NCBI GenBank assembly: GCA_964059195.1
Contig: CAXKWD010000005.1
Coordinates: forward strand, 138,967,686-139,031,685
DNA from: Ectobius pallidus
Lineage: Eukaryota; Arthropoda; Insecta; Blattodea; Ectobiidae
Direction of reading: 5' to 3'
Length of the DNA stretch: 64,000 bases
The notes under the pieces were generated by a model. The model saw nothing but the letters and a program-made list of their open reading frames with translations. It did not search any database and was not told where the DNA came from. Of this stretch, positions 10,014 to 22,323 are shown one piece after another (position 1 is the stretch's first letter; every line of letters starts with the position of its first letter). The position numbers and the translations under genes are program-made.

Positions 10014-12719
10014 TGATATAGCATTGTACGATGTTTTATGTTATTCTGAATCGTAATTTTTAAGAAAAATCATTTCAGCTCGCATGTGCTTAGGATAGTA
10101 ATAAAAAAACTTCCTGGTAATTTCGTATGTAGCAGAATTTAGACTCTTTTGGTTGGTAACAATTTGTTTGAAACGGTTGAACATCGCAGAAACATTTGCG
10201 CAAAATATTGACCTATTTGTAAAGAAATGTAGGCCTATATATCTCTTGAATTTATAGAAAATCTAATAAATAACTAATATTGACAAGTCTTTCTCTGTGA
10301 TAAGGAATTGCAGACTTTGAATAAATGGGGAGAGTTGAAGGTCGAAAGTGATGTTTTGAGCGAAACTATTTATTTTGTTGGCTGTCTTGTCAAAAACATT
10401 TAATTGCCGTCTGGCGCACCCCGGTAACAAATACGCTGAGAATATCCCCTTACGGGATCACCAGGGGTCGCTCGCGAACCTGAGGAATAACTTTAATCTA
10501 GATAATGGCCAAATTTGTATTATCGAAATAGTTATTGATTTTAGTCTATTCTGAATTGTAAATTATTAATTGTAGTAGTAGGAATAATAGTATTGTAGCT
10601 GTTAAAAGGAAGGAAATGGATAATTATTTATTTGTGTGAAAGAGAAGAGAACAATGATGACATCTGGTGATGACTTCAAGGATTGCTATAAAGTGCTAGC
10701 ACCTTTTTCTTTACCATTAACGGGCTTAGCTCGTAAAATGGAACTTATACATACATAGATGGAGAGAGTTCTACTGAACAATGTTTACGATTCCAAATGA
10801 CATAAAATAAATAATTAAACTCTTTTGATGTAACTTTAAGGGTCATATTCTCATGGAAAACCGAACGCGTATTTCTTATAGCCTTGCATGATAGATCAGA
10901 TCTGAAATGCTGCATCGCACTTTCGAAAAGCGAAGATGGGTTCTAAATAATGGCTTAGCACTATGACCTCTTGCAATACAGACATTACGAAAGTAATTAT
11001 ACAAGAGTAGTAGTTATTGGTTTCATGGTTCAAATAAAGCCCAAGGCCTGCTATGACAACTACTGTTGTACGCAGGAATTGAGCAACATATTATTACAGT
11101 CGGCAAATTCTCACGAACACACTCTACTCATTTAATCGTCACCTCTCCAACCAACATTATCTATTAACGCTGAATAATGCTATTACTTGTTCTACGCATT
11201 TATGTAGTTTGTTTGTTTCCTCATTGGAAAGGTATAGGTTTGATTCCCGAGGAGGGCGTTAAATTTCTCAATGACTATTTGGTCTTAAAGCCTATTTAAC
11301 TGTTCCAGAAGAGTAAAAGTTCATTTTTTATTGTTGTAAAGGGTTTTTATCGTAATTGTGATTATTATTGTAATTTTAATTGTTATTATTATTATTTCAT
11401 ACCTTAACTTTAGTGTCAGTGGTATTTTTTTTTATTTATTATATTCCATCTTGTAATTTTTTGTACTTGTAACTTTTGGGAAAAAGGACCTCATGATCTC
11501 TAACAAACAAAATTAATTAATTGATTAATTAAAATTTAGGGAAAACCCTTAATGACGATGTCCCACGACCCAATTTTTCCCCCAAATTTCTACAAGCCGT
11601 GACATTCGATCGTGTGACATCAACGACTGCTGTTAGACACAATTTCTTCCTATATTTTCCATTCAATTGTAAAAGCTTAGAGCTAGAGTTTCTATGAAAG
11701 GTGACTGGCTTATAACTACCCTTCCCAGAATTCTTCCGAAATATGTTTCAAATAACAATTTTAGTTCTTGTTATAATCACTTCTTGTACAAAATGTAAAC
11801 AAAAGCTTTAGAAACGATTTCGAGAAGATCCCGAAAAATGAAATCTTCTTCATGCAAATTTATATAAAAAAGAGAATGTAGTCGTCAAATTGAGTTTCAT
11901 CTCAAAAGATATCTAACCCTAATTTACCATTTCGTTTTTATACCATTTTTTTTCTCGAGTTGTAGGTTGTAGTGATCACAGACACACTCACACACACACG
12001 GACATGTTTATGAAAATAGCATTTTTGTATTCAGGGTATTTCAGAGCACGCGCTTATGCATGTTGAAAAAGTGGCATCGAATTTCGGGGTGGAGGAAGTA
12101 AAATGTTTATAATCATTCCTTAAATCCTCTGGAGGCTGATCCCAAACAAAGGTAAAAGAAGTGTTGGCCAGAATTTGGCAGTATTTATTAATTTATTTAT
12201 TTATTACGTTTCAGTATACTGTTGTACAGTATATTATGTCTATATTATTATGCAGTTAATTTGTAAAAGTACTTTTTATATTTAAAAAAGTCATGAAACG
12301 CATTTAAAATCACAAACAAAGAAGGATGGAGGACGTAGGTAAATATTTTGTTTTCATCTTTCAACACTTGATATTCAAATCAAACGAATTCCTCGACATC
12401 AGTGGTCTTCAACCCAAGACCAGTGCAGTGGTTTAATTTTTGGCGACCCTCATACAAATATTAATTTTAACTACAATGCCAAAATTGACAATTTAGTGAC
12501 AAAGAAACAGTGTTATGTCTCATATTAAATTCAAGAATGTTACTGTTCTTTGTGTTACTCATTCACATTGCAAAGTGGAAGACAAAATATAAAACACACT
12601 CATACATAGTGCTAAGTAATCCATACAGAAATTGCAATATAATAGATATATTTGTGTTCAGTAAACATAATCCTATAAGTATAAAGAATTAATAAATCAA
12701 TGCGGCCCGCTAGTCTTTC
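10014..12719. other. No gene seen; AT-rich with short simple tracts
   Basis: Contains ATT-rich tracts near 11340-11460, a CA run at about 11980-12000, and a GC-richer patch at 10405-10480 (GGCGCACCCCGG, GGGATCACCAGGGGTCGC) that I cannot assign. A 35-codon frame at about 10653 (MMTSGDDFKDC...) and a tRNA-like GGTTTGATTCCC at 11246-11257 are weak signals only. Confidence 0.45.
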
Positions 12720-13350
12720 AACAATTACAATTTACAATTTACAATTTATTACTCCAAAGTACACGAAAAATATATACAAAAGTTGATACACCCCCCGAAG
12801 AAGCAGAGCTTGTGTTCGGGGGTGGTTCAGTTATATATTAGAAATACTTATACTAAACAATTACTTTAAGAAAAAATGCATAATTTGGAGAAGTATGACA
12901 AAATGTTATGTATGAAAGGTTAGAACATGTTCTATTTACAATACAAAGGTACGAAGCAATACAACAATAATACATAACAATTTATTTGTTCAAATTTTAG
13001 TAAAAAACAAAGAAATTAAGTTCTATCCAAATTTTAAAGTTTAATATGAAAAATGTTATAACAGTAATAGTCGATAACAGAAGTAATAATTATATAAATT
13101 TTCTAATTTTAGACCTAAATTGTTTGTTGTTTAAGCTATTTAGATCAGGATGGTTGGTAATAAATGAATTGAATAGTCTTGGGCCAAAACTTGAACAGTG
13201 CTTAGCTCCAGCAGTTGTAACATTTTTTGGTTCAAGTAATAAATTAAATTGATTCCTTCGCGTGTTATATACGTGAGATTCTGACTTGTAATTGTCACGA
13301 TGTTTATGAAAATAATCCAGTATGACGTACGTACAAAATGACCCTTTAGT
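12720..13350 (-). pseudogene. LINE ORF2 C-terminus and 3' UTR with hairpin
   Basis: Minus-strand LINE tail. The frame is open from 13350 to the stop at 13092-13090 and has no ATG. It encodes HVYNTRRRNQFNLL, then AKHCSSFGPRLFNSF, then FRSKIRKFI. This is the characteristic C-terminal pattern of CR1/Jockey-type polyproteins (H.YNTR, then G..L.N.., then F..K...). The UTR (13089-12720) carries a stem-loop at 12791-12822: CCCCCGAACACAAGC then GCTTCTTCGGGGGG on the minus strand. It ends in repeated AAATTGT units (12720-12748) rather than poly(A). An in-frame stop at 13351-13353 truncates the upstream part. It is the least decayed LINE end in the window and ties the orphan 3' UTRs at 5950 and 52310 to a LINE. 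Confidence 0.85.
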
Positions 13351-13353
13351 TTA

Positions 13354-14538
13354 AATAATGAAAAAAAATTCTACAGCTTACAAAAACTAGGTCTATTTAA
13401 AGATAAGAGTATCTGTCACTTTTCTAAATATGAAATCTAGCCATACTTGTACTAAATTATCAAAGTACTGCAAAAACGTGGATACTCTTAATAATAATGG
13501 GTTATTACAGCACTAAATTTTTTGTCTCTTACTAATATTATGCAATATAATAACGATATTCAGAGCAAAAACGTCTTCTGATGATGAATTATTACAGAGA
13601 ATATGCGTAGCACTACTAAGAAGGATATAATTACATACTGGAGGGGGGGGTCATGGTAGATCCCTTTGCTGCTACTTCTTGCTACTGTAATCAATTTTCA
13701 GATGCTATCTTAGTCTATTAATATGAAACTCATTGTCAGCATTTCTTGTTACCTCTTTCAATGGATCTTTTTTTAATATGATCGCTCTTACTGGAATTCC
13801 TCAAGCTTTCTTAGAAGCAAGATAATAATTGCGTCCAGCAACGTTTTTTTCCTCCTGCTAGTATTTTCTTGTTTGAAGACTGTTCCCTTTAAGTGTGCCA
13901 TTTTTCAAAAGGAGCTATAATTGTCGGCAATGAACCACGTACTATAGAAGCAATCGAAGGATTCGCTGCACGGTTTCTATACTACAATACAAAGAAAAAT
14001 CTCACCTTTTATTACTTCAAGTTGAATGACGACAAAATTGCTCCACTCATTCTCCCTCCTGTGGAAAGGAGTTGATTGCGTGAAGCAAGTTTTCGATATT
14101 TCACATAGCATTGTTTGGTTGTTTGATCTTTTACGTTCATGGTGAATATTCTCACGAAATCCAATTTCCATTTTTACAATAGTATACATAGTGTGAATAA
14201 TGTAAGGGAGCATCCGTTTAAGAACACAGTGATACTGGTGGAAAAGTTCTGCAACCCTTAGTTCGAGGCCAGGAAAACTTTGAATAATACTCTCCAAAAC
14301 TTTTCGCATAAAGTGAATCGAAACTAGCAGGTACCCTTAAATATTATGTTATAACAGAAATGCTGTTACTCACAGATTGAGCAACTCTCGAAATATACTA
14401 AGGAAATGAAGATGGCACAACTTGTGCCGAAATTTGGCAATTAGCAGTAACAGTTAGTAGCTACTTCAAAAGAACTAAAGGGACTACCTAAGAAGAGATG
14501 TATACTTTATAACTACAGTTTTTTAATTGATTGAAAAC
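13354..14538. other. No gene confidently seen
   Basis: Includes an unrecognised 110-codon minus-strand frame at 13977-14309. In DNA this AT-rich, a frame of that length is expected by chance somewhere in the window, and it has no domain I recognise. A poly-G run lies at about 13643. Confidence 0.4.

Positions 14539-14616
<78 letters not shown>
14539..14616. repeat. (TTA)n microsatellite
   Basis: About 26 TTA/ATT units with a single ACT interruption. It reads as polyleucine in one frame, which is not a gene. Confidence 0.97.
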
Positions 14617-14618
<2 letters not shown>

Positions 14619-15508
14619 ACTAAGGACGCCATCCTTATACATTATTGTATATGATGACCTGAATATATTAATGATGCTAGATAGGTCTAATTTTATAGTT
14701 AATTATAAACTATAACAAATAATTAACTACAGTCAAGTCCTTTAGTTTAGTGTATATGATTTTTAAAATTTCAAATTGGAATTGAAAACCTGTTGGGCTA
14801 ACTTAGCAATAGGCCTAGTAAAATAGTTGTTAACCTTAAATTATACTGAATTCACCCTCATAGGCTTAAATTAAATGCATAAATATATACATATTATAAA
14901 ATATTTGCTTCAAATTACAGTGTTGAGTGTAACCTCAATGTATGGTGATGATAACATTATAATCTGTTCATAATATTGAATCTATTGTTTCCAGTGTTAT
15001 GAAACCAGTCTCTGCGGTTGTCATTACTCTTCCCTGTAAAGTAATTCCTTTCCACTCTTTTTTTTTTGTCTTTGCATCAGACAAGATTTCCCAGCAGGAT
15101 CTGAATAATATCAGAACCTGAGAACCCATTCAGGAACCTGTGTTCCTTGCTTTTTTGTAATATTAAACTCACCACGGTGTTGGGATGACATCATTTCGTA
15201 TGGCTTACTTTTTTTCTCTTGTGGCTTAAAAATTGGATATTGAATTTAACTCGAATGTTGAAATATAGGAAAAGTATCACAGACTACCAGCATTGTATTG
15301 CAAGGATGATTGCTTGCTTTCTGTCTTGTCTGAATGCCCAGTGGGACATAGCGAAAAACAAGAAGAAATGTGTTTCACTGTTTTCTTTTTGTTGCGTAAA
15401 AAAGAATGAAAGTTTATACATTACAGACTATAAGGAACTAACGATGAAAAAAACTTCTCTATTTAGAAAAGTCACACATTTCTGTATCATGGTATGATTT
15501 AATGAAGT

Positions 15509-15915
15509 GTGCGTTATTGTAAATTCTCGAAAGAATGTACACATTACAAAATAACTTTCTATAAGTTACCTATGTTCATCTTTAATTCAGAATTACATGA
15601 GCACAACACAAGGAGCAAAGACATTATACATATTTTTAAGTATCGAACTTTTAGATACACCCTAAATGGCCAGTTTACATTGTTATTCAAGTTATAAATA
15701 TCTTACCAGCCTGTATTTTAAAAATGGAAAATCTCAGGTGTTTTAGACTTAAACTAAAAGAGTATTTGTATGAGAAGACATTTTATTCTTTTAAGGATTT
15801 TTTACATAACTTATTGCTGCAGTCACTTTAACCTTATTTGTCCTAAATAATACTGACATTGTCTATCTATACAATATAAAGCTAAAGATGTTATTATTAT
15901 TATTATTTTATTATA
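15509..15915 (+). pseudogene. LINE ORF2 C-terminal remnant
   Basis: Plus-strand LINE tail split by one frameshift. The first part (15509-15690) contains FNSELHEHNTRSKDI and a following R; the H.HNTR.K motif is a hallmark of CR1/Jockey-type C-termini. After a shift near 15690 a second frame (15694-15831) reads INILPACILK, then LKLKEYLYEKTFYSFKDF, then a stop. It matches the usual 'N.LP.......F...LK.YL....FYS...F' ending. A short 3' region follows, finishing in a TTATTATTATT tail at about 15891-15905. The RT core is absent. Gene loss by 5' truncation plus a frameshift is the simplest reading. Confidence 0.8.
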
Positions 15916-17720
15916 AAATTACAAGCTAGAAAAGAACGTACACGGAACGAAGCTGGGATCATGTATGTAGGCCTAAATGGAAAAACATTGATCGATTTGG
16001 ACGAAACTCACTAAGCGGGATTTTTTCCCCAGGGAACTCTAATCTGAATTAGTTTTTTTCCCCCGGCGGTGCATCTCGAATCTGGATTTTTAGCTTTTTA
16101 ATTAATTGTTTTCGGATTATTTTCATTAAGTATTTGCATGAATTTATAGTTCGTTTTAATAGTTCAATTCGAATGTGTATGTCCATGTGGCAGCATGCGA
16201 TTCTTTTAGTCATTTTAATTGGGTTATTTCTTTAATAAATCTACATTTATAATTAAATATAAATCTATGTATTTCATGCAATTAAAAAAAAAATATTTTA
16301 TTTTTAAAAAATTATTTAAAAAAGTTAGCGATTGAATTACTAAATGCATGCGACGCCACGGGCATCTGGTAGTGTTCTTAGAATTCTCAGTGATTTGTAT
16401 AGCCCACCTTGGTGTAACTAGACATCTAAGTTAATCTTAATAGTCTCTTTAAATCTAATGAGAGAGAATCAAAATACATATTTCTCTTCATTGACAGTAA
16501 ACAGGATCTGAATGCATAACGTGTAGAAAAATATACTTCGATCCAAAGCAGTAAATATTGAAGACAGGTAGAAATATTTGTACTGTAGGGAACTGAATGA
16601 TGATGATAATTATAATAAGTAATAATAATAAATTACAATGGTGGTAGCGATGGAGATGATAATTCTTATAAGAACTGCAAATGACTTTTCTTGGGAAGTT
16701 CTTTGAAGTCCTTCTAGTTCGTTAACAACTCTCTCATTTACTTTTATATTAGCACTACTTTGTCACGAAAGGATTGCTGAAACTTTGACTCATCTACAAT
16801 ACAAAGTTAAGAGTTTTTAAGAAGTTCATAACCTATGAAGTGACGAAACTTTGATCACTGCCACCTTAACGAGCACATCAGCCGTTGTGAGCACTGTAGG
16901 AGGAAATCTTAAGTGATTCAGTTCTTGTGAGGAAGCATTCAATTGCATAGTTACTAGTATTCAATCTTCTCCATTTGATTATCAGAAGCTGAGCTCAGAT
17001 CTAGATAGATGATTAAGGGAGACGTCTGGAATTTGATTAGTTCTGAAATTTGATTTTATACCAATTACAAATTAATCTTTCTTATAGTTTTCTCTCATAC
17101 ATAATTACTGTTCTTTATTAATATTTTTCAATTGTTGCGTGTCCCTATCCATGTTAGGAGTAACCACTTCTTTCTTTTTTCCTTCCCCGCTTTCCCTGGC
17201 TTTTGCGCATGCAGTAATCCTTCCTTGATTTTTATCTTTCTACATTTTACTTTCTTTCTTTCTGCTCATATATCCATTTTTCCTTCTCTCCCGTTTTATA
17301 TAATCGTAAATTTATGTCAGTATTAAGTTAGTGTTAGAGTTTCCTTTCTTGTTAGACGTAACCGTATTTGTTTTATTTCTGTATTCCAAAAATCATTCTT
17401 TATGTTGTTCTCTCTTCCCATTCTTGAACTTCCAACATCATCTAATGCGCTAATCCCATAAATACTAGACAACCTGTCTAATTCTTGCCCGAAAAAAGCC
17501 AAATAATATTTGAACAAGGGTTCTGAAAAATAAAATTATTATATTAACATAAGAATTAGGCTTCATGTTAAAATTTTTAAAACTAGTTATTATATAAGAT
17601 CGAACTTTTAGGCCTACGTTTTAGCAGCTAAATGAACTTCTTTTGGTAGCAATAAACTGCATATTTTGTTAAATTAAGCTAATGCATCTTCTGCAAATAC
17701 GCAACTACTTAGACTGTATT
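15916..17720. other. No gene seen
   Basis: AT-rich unique sequence, with A/T homopolymer runs at 16284-16322 and pyrimidine-rich DNA at 17150-17300. No recognisable motif. Confidence 0.5.
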
Positions 17721-18107
17721 TAGGGTCGGCTCGTCCATATAGGCGAACAAATTTTTAGAAACATTTAGGGACGACAACATTTAAAAAACTTATCTATGAT
17801 GTAGTTTCTTGTTTGTTCAATATAAATGTAAAAAGTTGTAACCTTTTCAATTAAATGTAGGCCTATATTTTTTATTTAATCCCCATACTGCCTAGATTTG
17901 TTAAAACGTCTTCATAAACACAAGTCTTTCTCAAATTAGCTAAATTCAAATCAATTGTATTTAACCACTTACCAATACCAGGCTAGATACGTGAAATTTC
18001 ATGTTTAATCAAATGGGAAGAAATGGAATGATTAAGGTGGCAATTTGGGGGGGGGGGGGGCGAAATTATTTCTGCCTAGGGCGCCAAAATACCTAGAACC
18101 TACACTC
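17721..18107. mobile_element. Probable old hAT-like element
   Basis: The left end TAGGGTCGGCTCGTCC, then ATATAGGCGA, resembles degenerate hAT termini. The right end GGGCGCCAAAATACCTAGAACC at 18080-18101 can be read as a diverged inverted counterpart (about 60% by eye). A 14-G run sits at 18047-18060. No intact target duplication is visible, so the boundaries are approximate. Confidence 0.4.
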
Positions 18108-20425
18108 GTAATTTATTATATGTAGTAACAAAACTTAAAAGATATGCAACATTTAGTAGTAGCCTACTCAATAGCCATTACACTATAATATTGTGGGGTC
18201 CGCACGATCATAGAAAAGACACCGAATCGTTGCTACAAGTATTATTAGGATCGTACCACAGTCACTGGAATGGAGCTAGGAGGAGATAAAAATAAAAATA
18301 AAAGAAAGAAAAAAAAACAAAAGGCAGTGATCAGTTCTACGAAGGTTACAATGGAAACATAGGAGTCAGTTAAGGTGGATTCAATACAATACCCGTATAT
18401 ATCAAATAAAACAGGTTGGGCTGGTTGTAAACGTCCACAGGCGATGTGTGCAAATCCTGGGAAACAGTGTTCTTCAGAAGTGAGTGGACATAGCAGAGTT
18501 ATCCCCCCCCCTTCCCACTGACTTGTGTGAGGTAAATCTCGCGTCCGACTCTACTCCAAATATAGGCCAGATTCGCAATAAAATAGCTGACTCGTTTGTT
18601 TTTGCTTCAAGTATTCGCTTGATAAAATATTAATGTAGTTGTTGCTAATAAAAACGATGTTTAATGCACTAATAAAACTAATGTCATGTTACATGGTCTA
18701 TTAAAAATATTTTGAGACAGTCGAAGGTAAAAGAAGCACTTAAAACGGTAGATGATATTAATTAAAAGGAGAAAATTATAACACATCAGGGTAAACAACA
18801 TCGATTGCTTCACAAGGAAAATACTCTTTTAGTTTAAAATATTTGCATAATATGATTATTAAATAACTCAGTTTGATATACAATGAAATTTTAAAAATTC
18901 ACTACGTCATTTTATATGAGAAATTTCTCACAGTGGTTGCAAAAATCGTCATACTTGATGGTGAAAAGCGTTGTCCTAAGTTGGCAGCCCTGTAGCAGAA
19001 AATAATGGCAGTTGTCTTTGCGCTCCAAGTTGGTTGACAGATAACTGAGCGAGAGCATTGTTATTTCATTATGGAATCCCGGAATCAGCAATTTTACCAC
19101 TCTATTAGAAGAAATCAAAATCACTGTAGACGTTGAGAGAGATTTCGGTCATACCAATTCCACCGGCCAATAAGTTTGCTTACAACATTATTTTTTAATA
19201 TCCTATTCTGATTTTTTTTTTCATCAGCTATATTAGGCTAGTCGTAGTAACAACTGTTCTTATATTTTCATCTGTTTTGAGAGTAACTCCCTTACTCCAA
19301 TTACAAGACCAATAATAATTATTCTTATTTTATGTTTTATGCTTACTTTAGTTTACGTCGTGCTGTAATACAATAATTATTTACCCCTTTTTCAAAATCA
19401 TCTCACCGCTATCAGTAACAATCATCGCCGTCGTCATCATCATCATCTTAAACATACTGTTGCTATCAGTAGAATAATGTTATCGTGATGTACACAACTC
19501 TGTTGTAAGCAAGTCTGATTCGAGATGTTTCAAATTTTGAGTCATTCCACAGTATACTATGCTGTGGTCATTCCATGTTATTACAGTATATGGATATTTC
19601 TGAATAATGACCTGTAACAGTGATATTAAAGCAGCATATAATTCTCACCTTGGATCAACCTCTCCAGGCTGTGCTGAATTTGTAATGTCATAGCATTGAT
19701 CAACTAAAATCATCAGTGAATTATAATTTTGAAATCAATCTGGAAAATTTCGATTGAATAGTAGATTTCCATAATGACTACTCCAACACACATTAAAAAA
19801 TCCTCACATTCTTTGCTCTATTAATATCTGCTTTTAAGCTTTTTTACGGTAACGAATACATAAGTTAGGAGCAATGAAATGGTTAAAGATGAAGAATTTT
19901 AATACGTAAACGTGTACAAATAAATCTTCCCAAGTTATATATGACCCACATTTGCTTGTGTGTATATTAGATTAATTCTATGCACATAATAATTATGAAG
20001 CCACAATATAAATGATTTCTCGTTTTTCTAATGCGTCTTTTACGCTCGTTTGAATTGATTTTGATCGTTCGAGTACAATGATAACGTCAAACAGTGGTTA
20101 GTTGGTATTGTTATCCAGTTGAATAGATGAGCCTACATCTGTGTAATGATTCAGTGAGCTAAAATAATCTGCTGCATGCAGAGCAATGCCTCCCGTCGTG
20201 CTCACAACAAATAAAGGCAAAACGAGGCAAAGGTGGATAGTATTTGTTACTGGTCTACACCACCCACTGACCGCGAACAAAACACCGGCCAGGGAGCAGA
20301 TCCAGCTTTAATTATCATCTCGTGCATAAGAACTAGTGCGGACTGTGTTGCGAAAAACGACGTCAAATTTGCTCGTAACTCATTCTCCTAGTCAACACCG
20401 AGAACAAAGATTTCCGAAATTAATA
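18108..20425. other. No gene seen
   Basis: Unique AT-rich DNA. Short minus-strand frames at 18912-19124 and 20098-20280 carry no recognisable motif. Confidence 0.45.
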
Positions 20426-20918
20426 TACGAGGCGCTTCCATAAAGTAAGTTTCCCAGGGGCCTCTCTGTTATTCTTTTTCATTCCCTATCATTTCTTTAG
20501 GTGTAGGAAAAGATGGAAATCACAGGGAGCAAAGTCCGGGCTGTAGGGTGCTTTTTTAAACACCTCTTAGCAAGTCTCCTGCAGAAGTTCGGCTGGGAGG
20601 TGTTGAAACATTCACCCTAAAGCCCGGACCTCGCTCCCAGTGATTTCCATCTTTTCCTACGCCTCATTAAATAACAGAGAATGACAGAGAAGCGGAGATG
20701 GTTGTCACACAGTGGTTCAAACTCCAGGCGGCACACTTCTACGGCACAGGTATTCAAAAGTTGGTGCCTCGGTAAGACAAATGTTTCAATTCCGGTGGCG
20801 AATATGTTGAAAAATAGCTGAACACTGGCTGTGTCTGTTGCAATAAATATTTCCTTGAAATTGTGTTTTGGTACTGTAAACGGCCCCAGGGAAACTTACT
20901 TTGTGGTCGGCCCTCGTA
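20426..20918 (+). mobile_element. Mariner element with internal palindromic rearrangement
   Basis: Dead Tc1/mariner-type transposon, 20428-20916, flanked by TA (20426-20427 and 20917-20918). TIRs are CGAGG.GC..(T/A)CCA.AAAGTAAGTTTCCC on the left and the complementary GGGAAACTTACTTTGTGG..GCCCTCG on the right. The right part encodes transposase C-terminus pieces: KFGWEVLKHSP, a stop, then SPDLAPSDFHLF, which holds the third catalytic Asp of mariner DD34D enzymes. After a shift come TQWFKLQAAHFYGTGIQKLV and CFNSGGEYVEK. The 5' two thirds of the gene are missing. Instead, an inverted copy of the catalytic-Asp region (20503-20550) faces the original (20613-20660). The element cannot make transposase. 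Confidence 0.9.
20503..20660. repeat. Long inverted repeat inside the mariner relic
   Basis: Left arm 20503-20550 (GTAGGAAAAGATGGAAATCA...) and right arm 20613-20660 (...TGATTTCCATCTTTTCCTAC) are complementary over 48 bp with about four mismatches. Weaker pairing continues inward (AACACCTC / GAGGTGTT) and outward (TCTCTGTTATTCT / AGAATGACAGAGA). A transcript through it would fold into a long hairpin. Confidence 0.92.
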
Positions 20919-21148
20919 GAAATACAGTTTCTAATTGGGCAAGGAAGTGCAGAAGAGAATAAAGATAAACCACTGGACCATATTTATAATATTCTGATGT
21001 CACACCAAATTACCATGACTATTTCCCTCATGAATCAGTGACCAATCCCGTAGAAGAATATGAGGAAATTCAACCAATCGCAAGTAGTAAAACACTCCCT
21101 GACCGGTTAAAATTATAGCTATCTTATATCACTTTCGGAACAAAAATA

Positions 21149-21520
21149 ATGCAAACCCATCTACAAGAAACTTCATACCACTCTATCAAATTATACATAA
21201 AGAAAATATACAAGAACATACACAAAAAGGACATTGAACAAAAAATAAGTGACAAAAGTTGGGAAAATGAAATTGCTCAAGTTCCTGACTGGCCAAGAAA
21301 CAAAGCGGTTGCCATCTTCCGGCTAAGTGTCCAACATGACTGTTTGGGGAAGCACCTACATCGCATTGGAATCCGGAACGACCCCAACTGTATGTTATGT
21401 AATCTACTGTACAAGAGACCATGGACAGAAGCCACCTACAACGTTGCCCTGCCCTATCAAGCACAACAGAATGGGACCGGTATTGGGAACACTGCCTTCT
21501 AGACTGTATTACTCGTGTAT
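21149..21520 (+). pseudogene. LINE C-terminal remnant with cysteine/histidine motif
   Basis: Tail of a non-LTR retrotransposon polyprotein, distinct from the H.HNTR type. The first frame (21149 to about 21410) gives WENEIAQVPDWPRNKAVAIF, then RLSVQHDCLGKHLHRIGI, then a CMLC pair. A frameshift near 21410-21421 moves to a second frame reading MDRSHLQRCPALSSTTEWDR, then YWE. Joined conceptually this is the C..C...H...C zinc-knuckle-like end seen in many arthropod LINE proteins, preceded by 'PR..AVA.FRL..GHDCL..HL.RIG'. Coding resemblance stops at about 21515, where a small TIR element (21519-21776) interrupts it. The sequence resuming after 21776 (CTCGAGACGG...) may be the original downstream part. 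Confidence 0.8.
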
Positions 21521-21776
21521 ACACTGCCTGTCCTATACGGCTAATTTTGCGTACTCGGCGACATTACAGATGGCAGCACCTTTCACACCCAGCAGCAATA
21601 CCCTTTACATTACCGTATGCTCTGTGTTGCCCTCTGAAGTATAAACTCGAAAACTGAAATATGCTGGAACTTCATGCTATCTGGGTGTGAACTGTGTCGC
21701 CTCTACTGGATAAATTAGGCAATTGAACAATACTCTGAACTCCATGTTAAAATTAAGCATAGGACAGGCAGTGTAA
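21519..21776. mobile_element. Small MITE nested in the LINE remnant
   Basis: 16-bp perfect TIRs: ACACTGCCTGTCCTAT at 21521-21536 and its complement at 21759-21774. TA lies outside on the left and A on the right. The body is about 255 bp and non-coding. Flanks TTACTCGTG and ATTCTCGAG are similar and could be a decayed 9-bp duplication, but this is not clean enough to assign a superfamily. Frames at 21327-21644 and 21421-21657 read from the LINE into this element. Confidence 0.75.
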
Positions 21777-22323
21777 TTCTCGAGACGGCGGTGATTGGGA
21801 AGCAAGAAGAAAAATGTCAACTGTATAACATCCTGTGTAACCCTCAAAAGCGGAACACTTTAATATTGTATTTTTTATTGTACTTTGTAAGCATTATGTT
21901 ATGTTATTTATTTATTTTTTCGTAGGTTGCAGAGGTTAATGATATCTTTTCATGTAAACCTGCCATTAGAAATAAAAAATATATATATCACTTTCATTTT
22001 ATCGCTCCTACCTTCAATTTTTAATTTATAAGCCGCTAACGAGCAAAAGATTATATAAAAATAATGTATAATTATTTAAGGTTCTATGTGTAATTCAGCA
22101 TTAGATAAATCATAAAAAGTTATTTACTTAAAAAAAAAACTAAATTATTCTGCTTAAATTAGTAATATTAAAGGTTAAAATTTTTTCCACCTTATGCACT
22201 AGTATATCTTAGACATTGATATGAATGAATGTTGACAAGGAATCTATAGTGTGTGTCTGTTGTTTAATTATACATGTATTTATAAGTAACCTGAGTATCA
22301 ATAAATTATAATATACCCTATTG
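21777..22323. other. No gene seen; AT-rich
   Basis: Unique AT-rich sequence preceding the tandem array. No motif recognised. Confidence 0.5.

Noticed and set aside
13977..14309. 110-codon minus-strand frame
   Set aside because: No recognisable domain. Length expected by chance, and no splice or promoter support.
21186..21524. 112-codon minus-strand frame
   Set aside because: Shadow of the plus-strand LINE remnant, whose conserved motifs are on the other strand.
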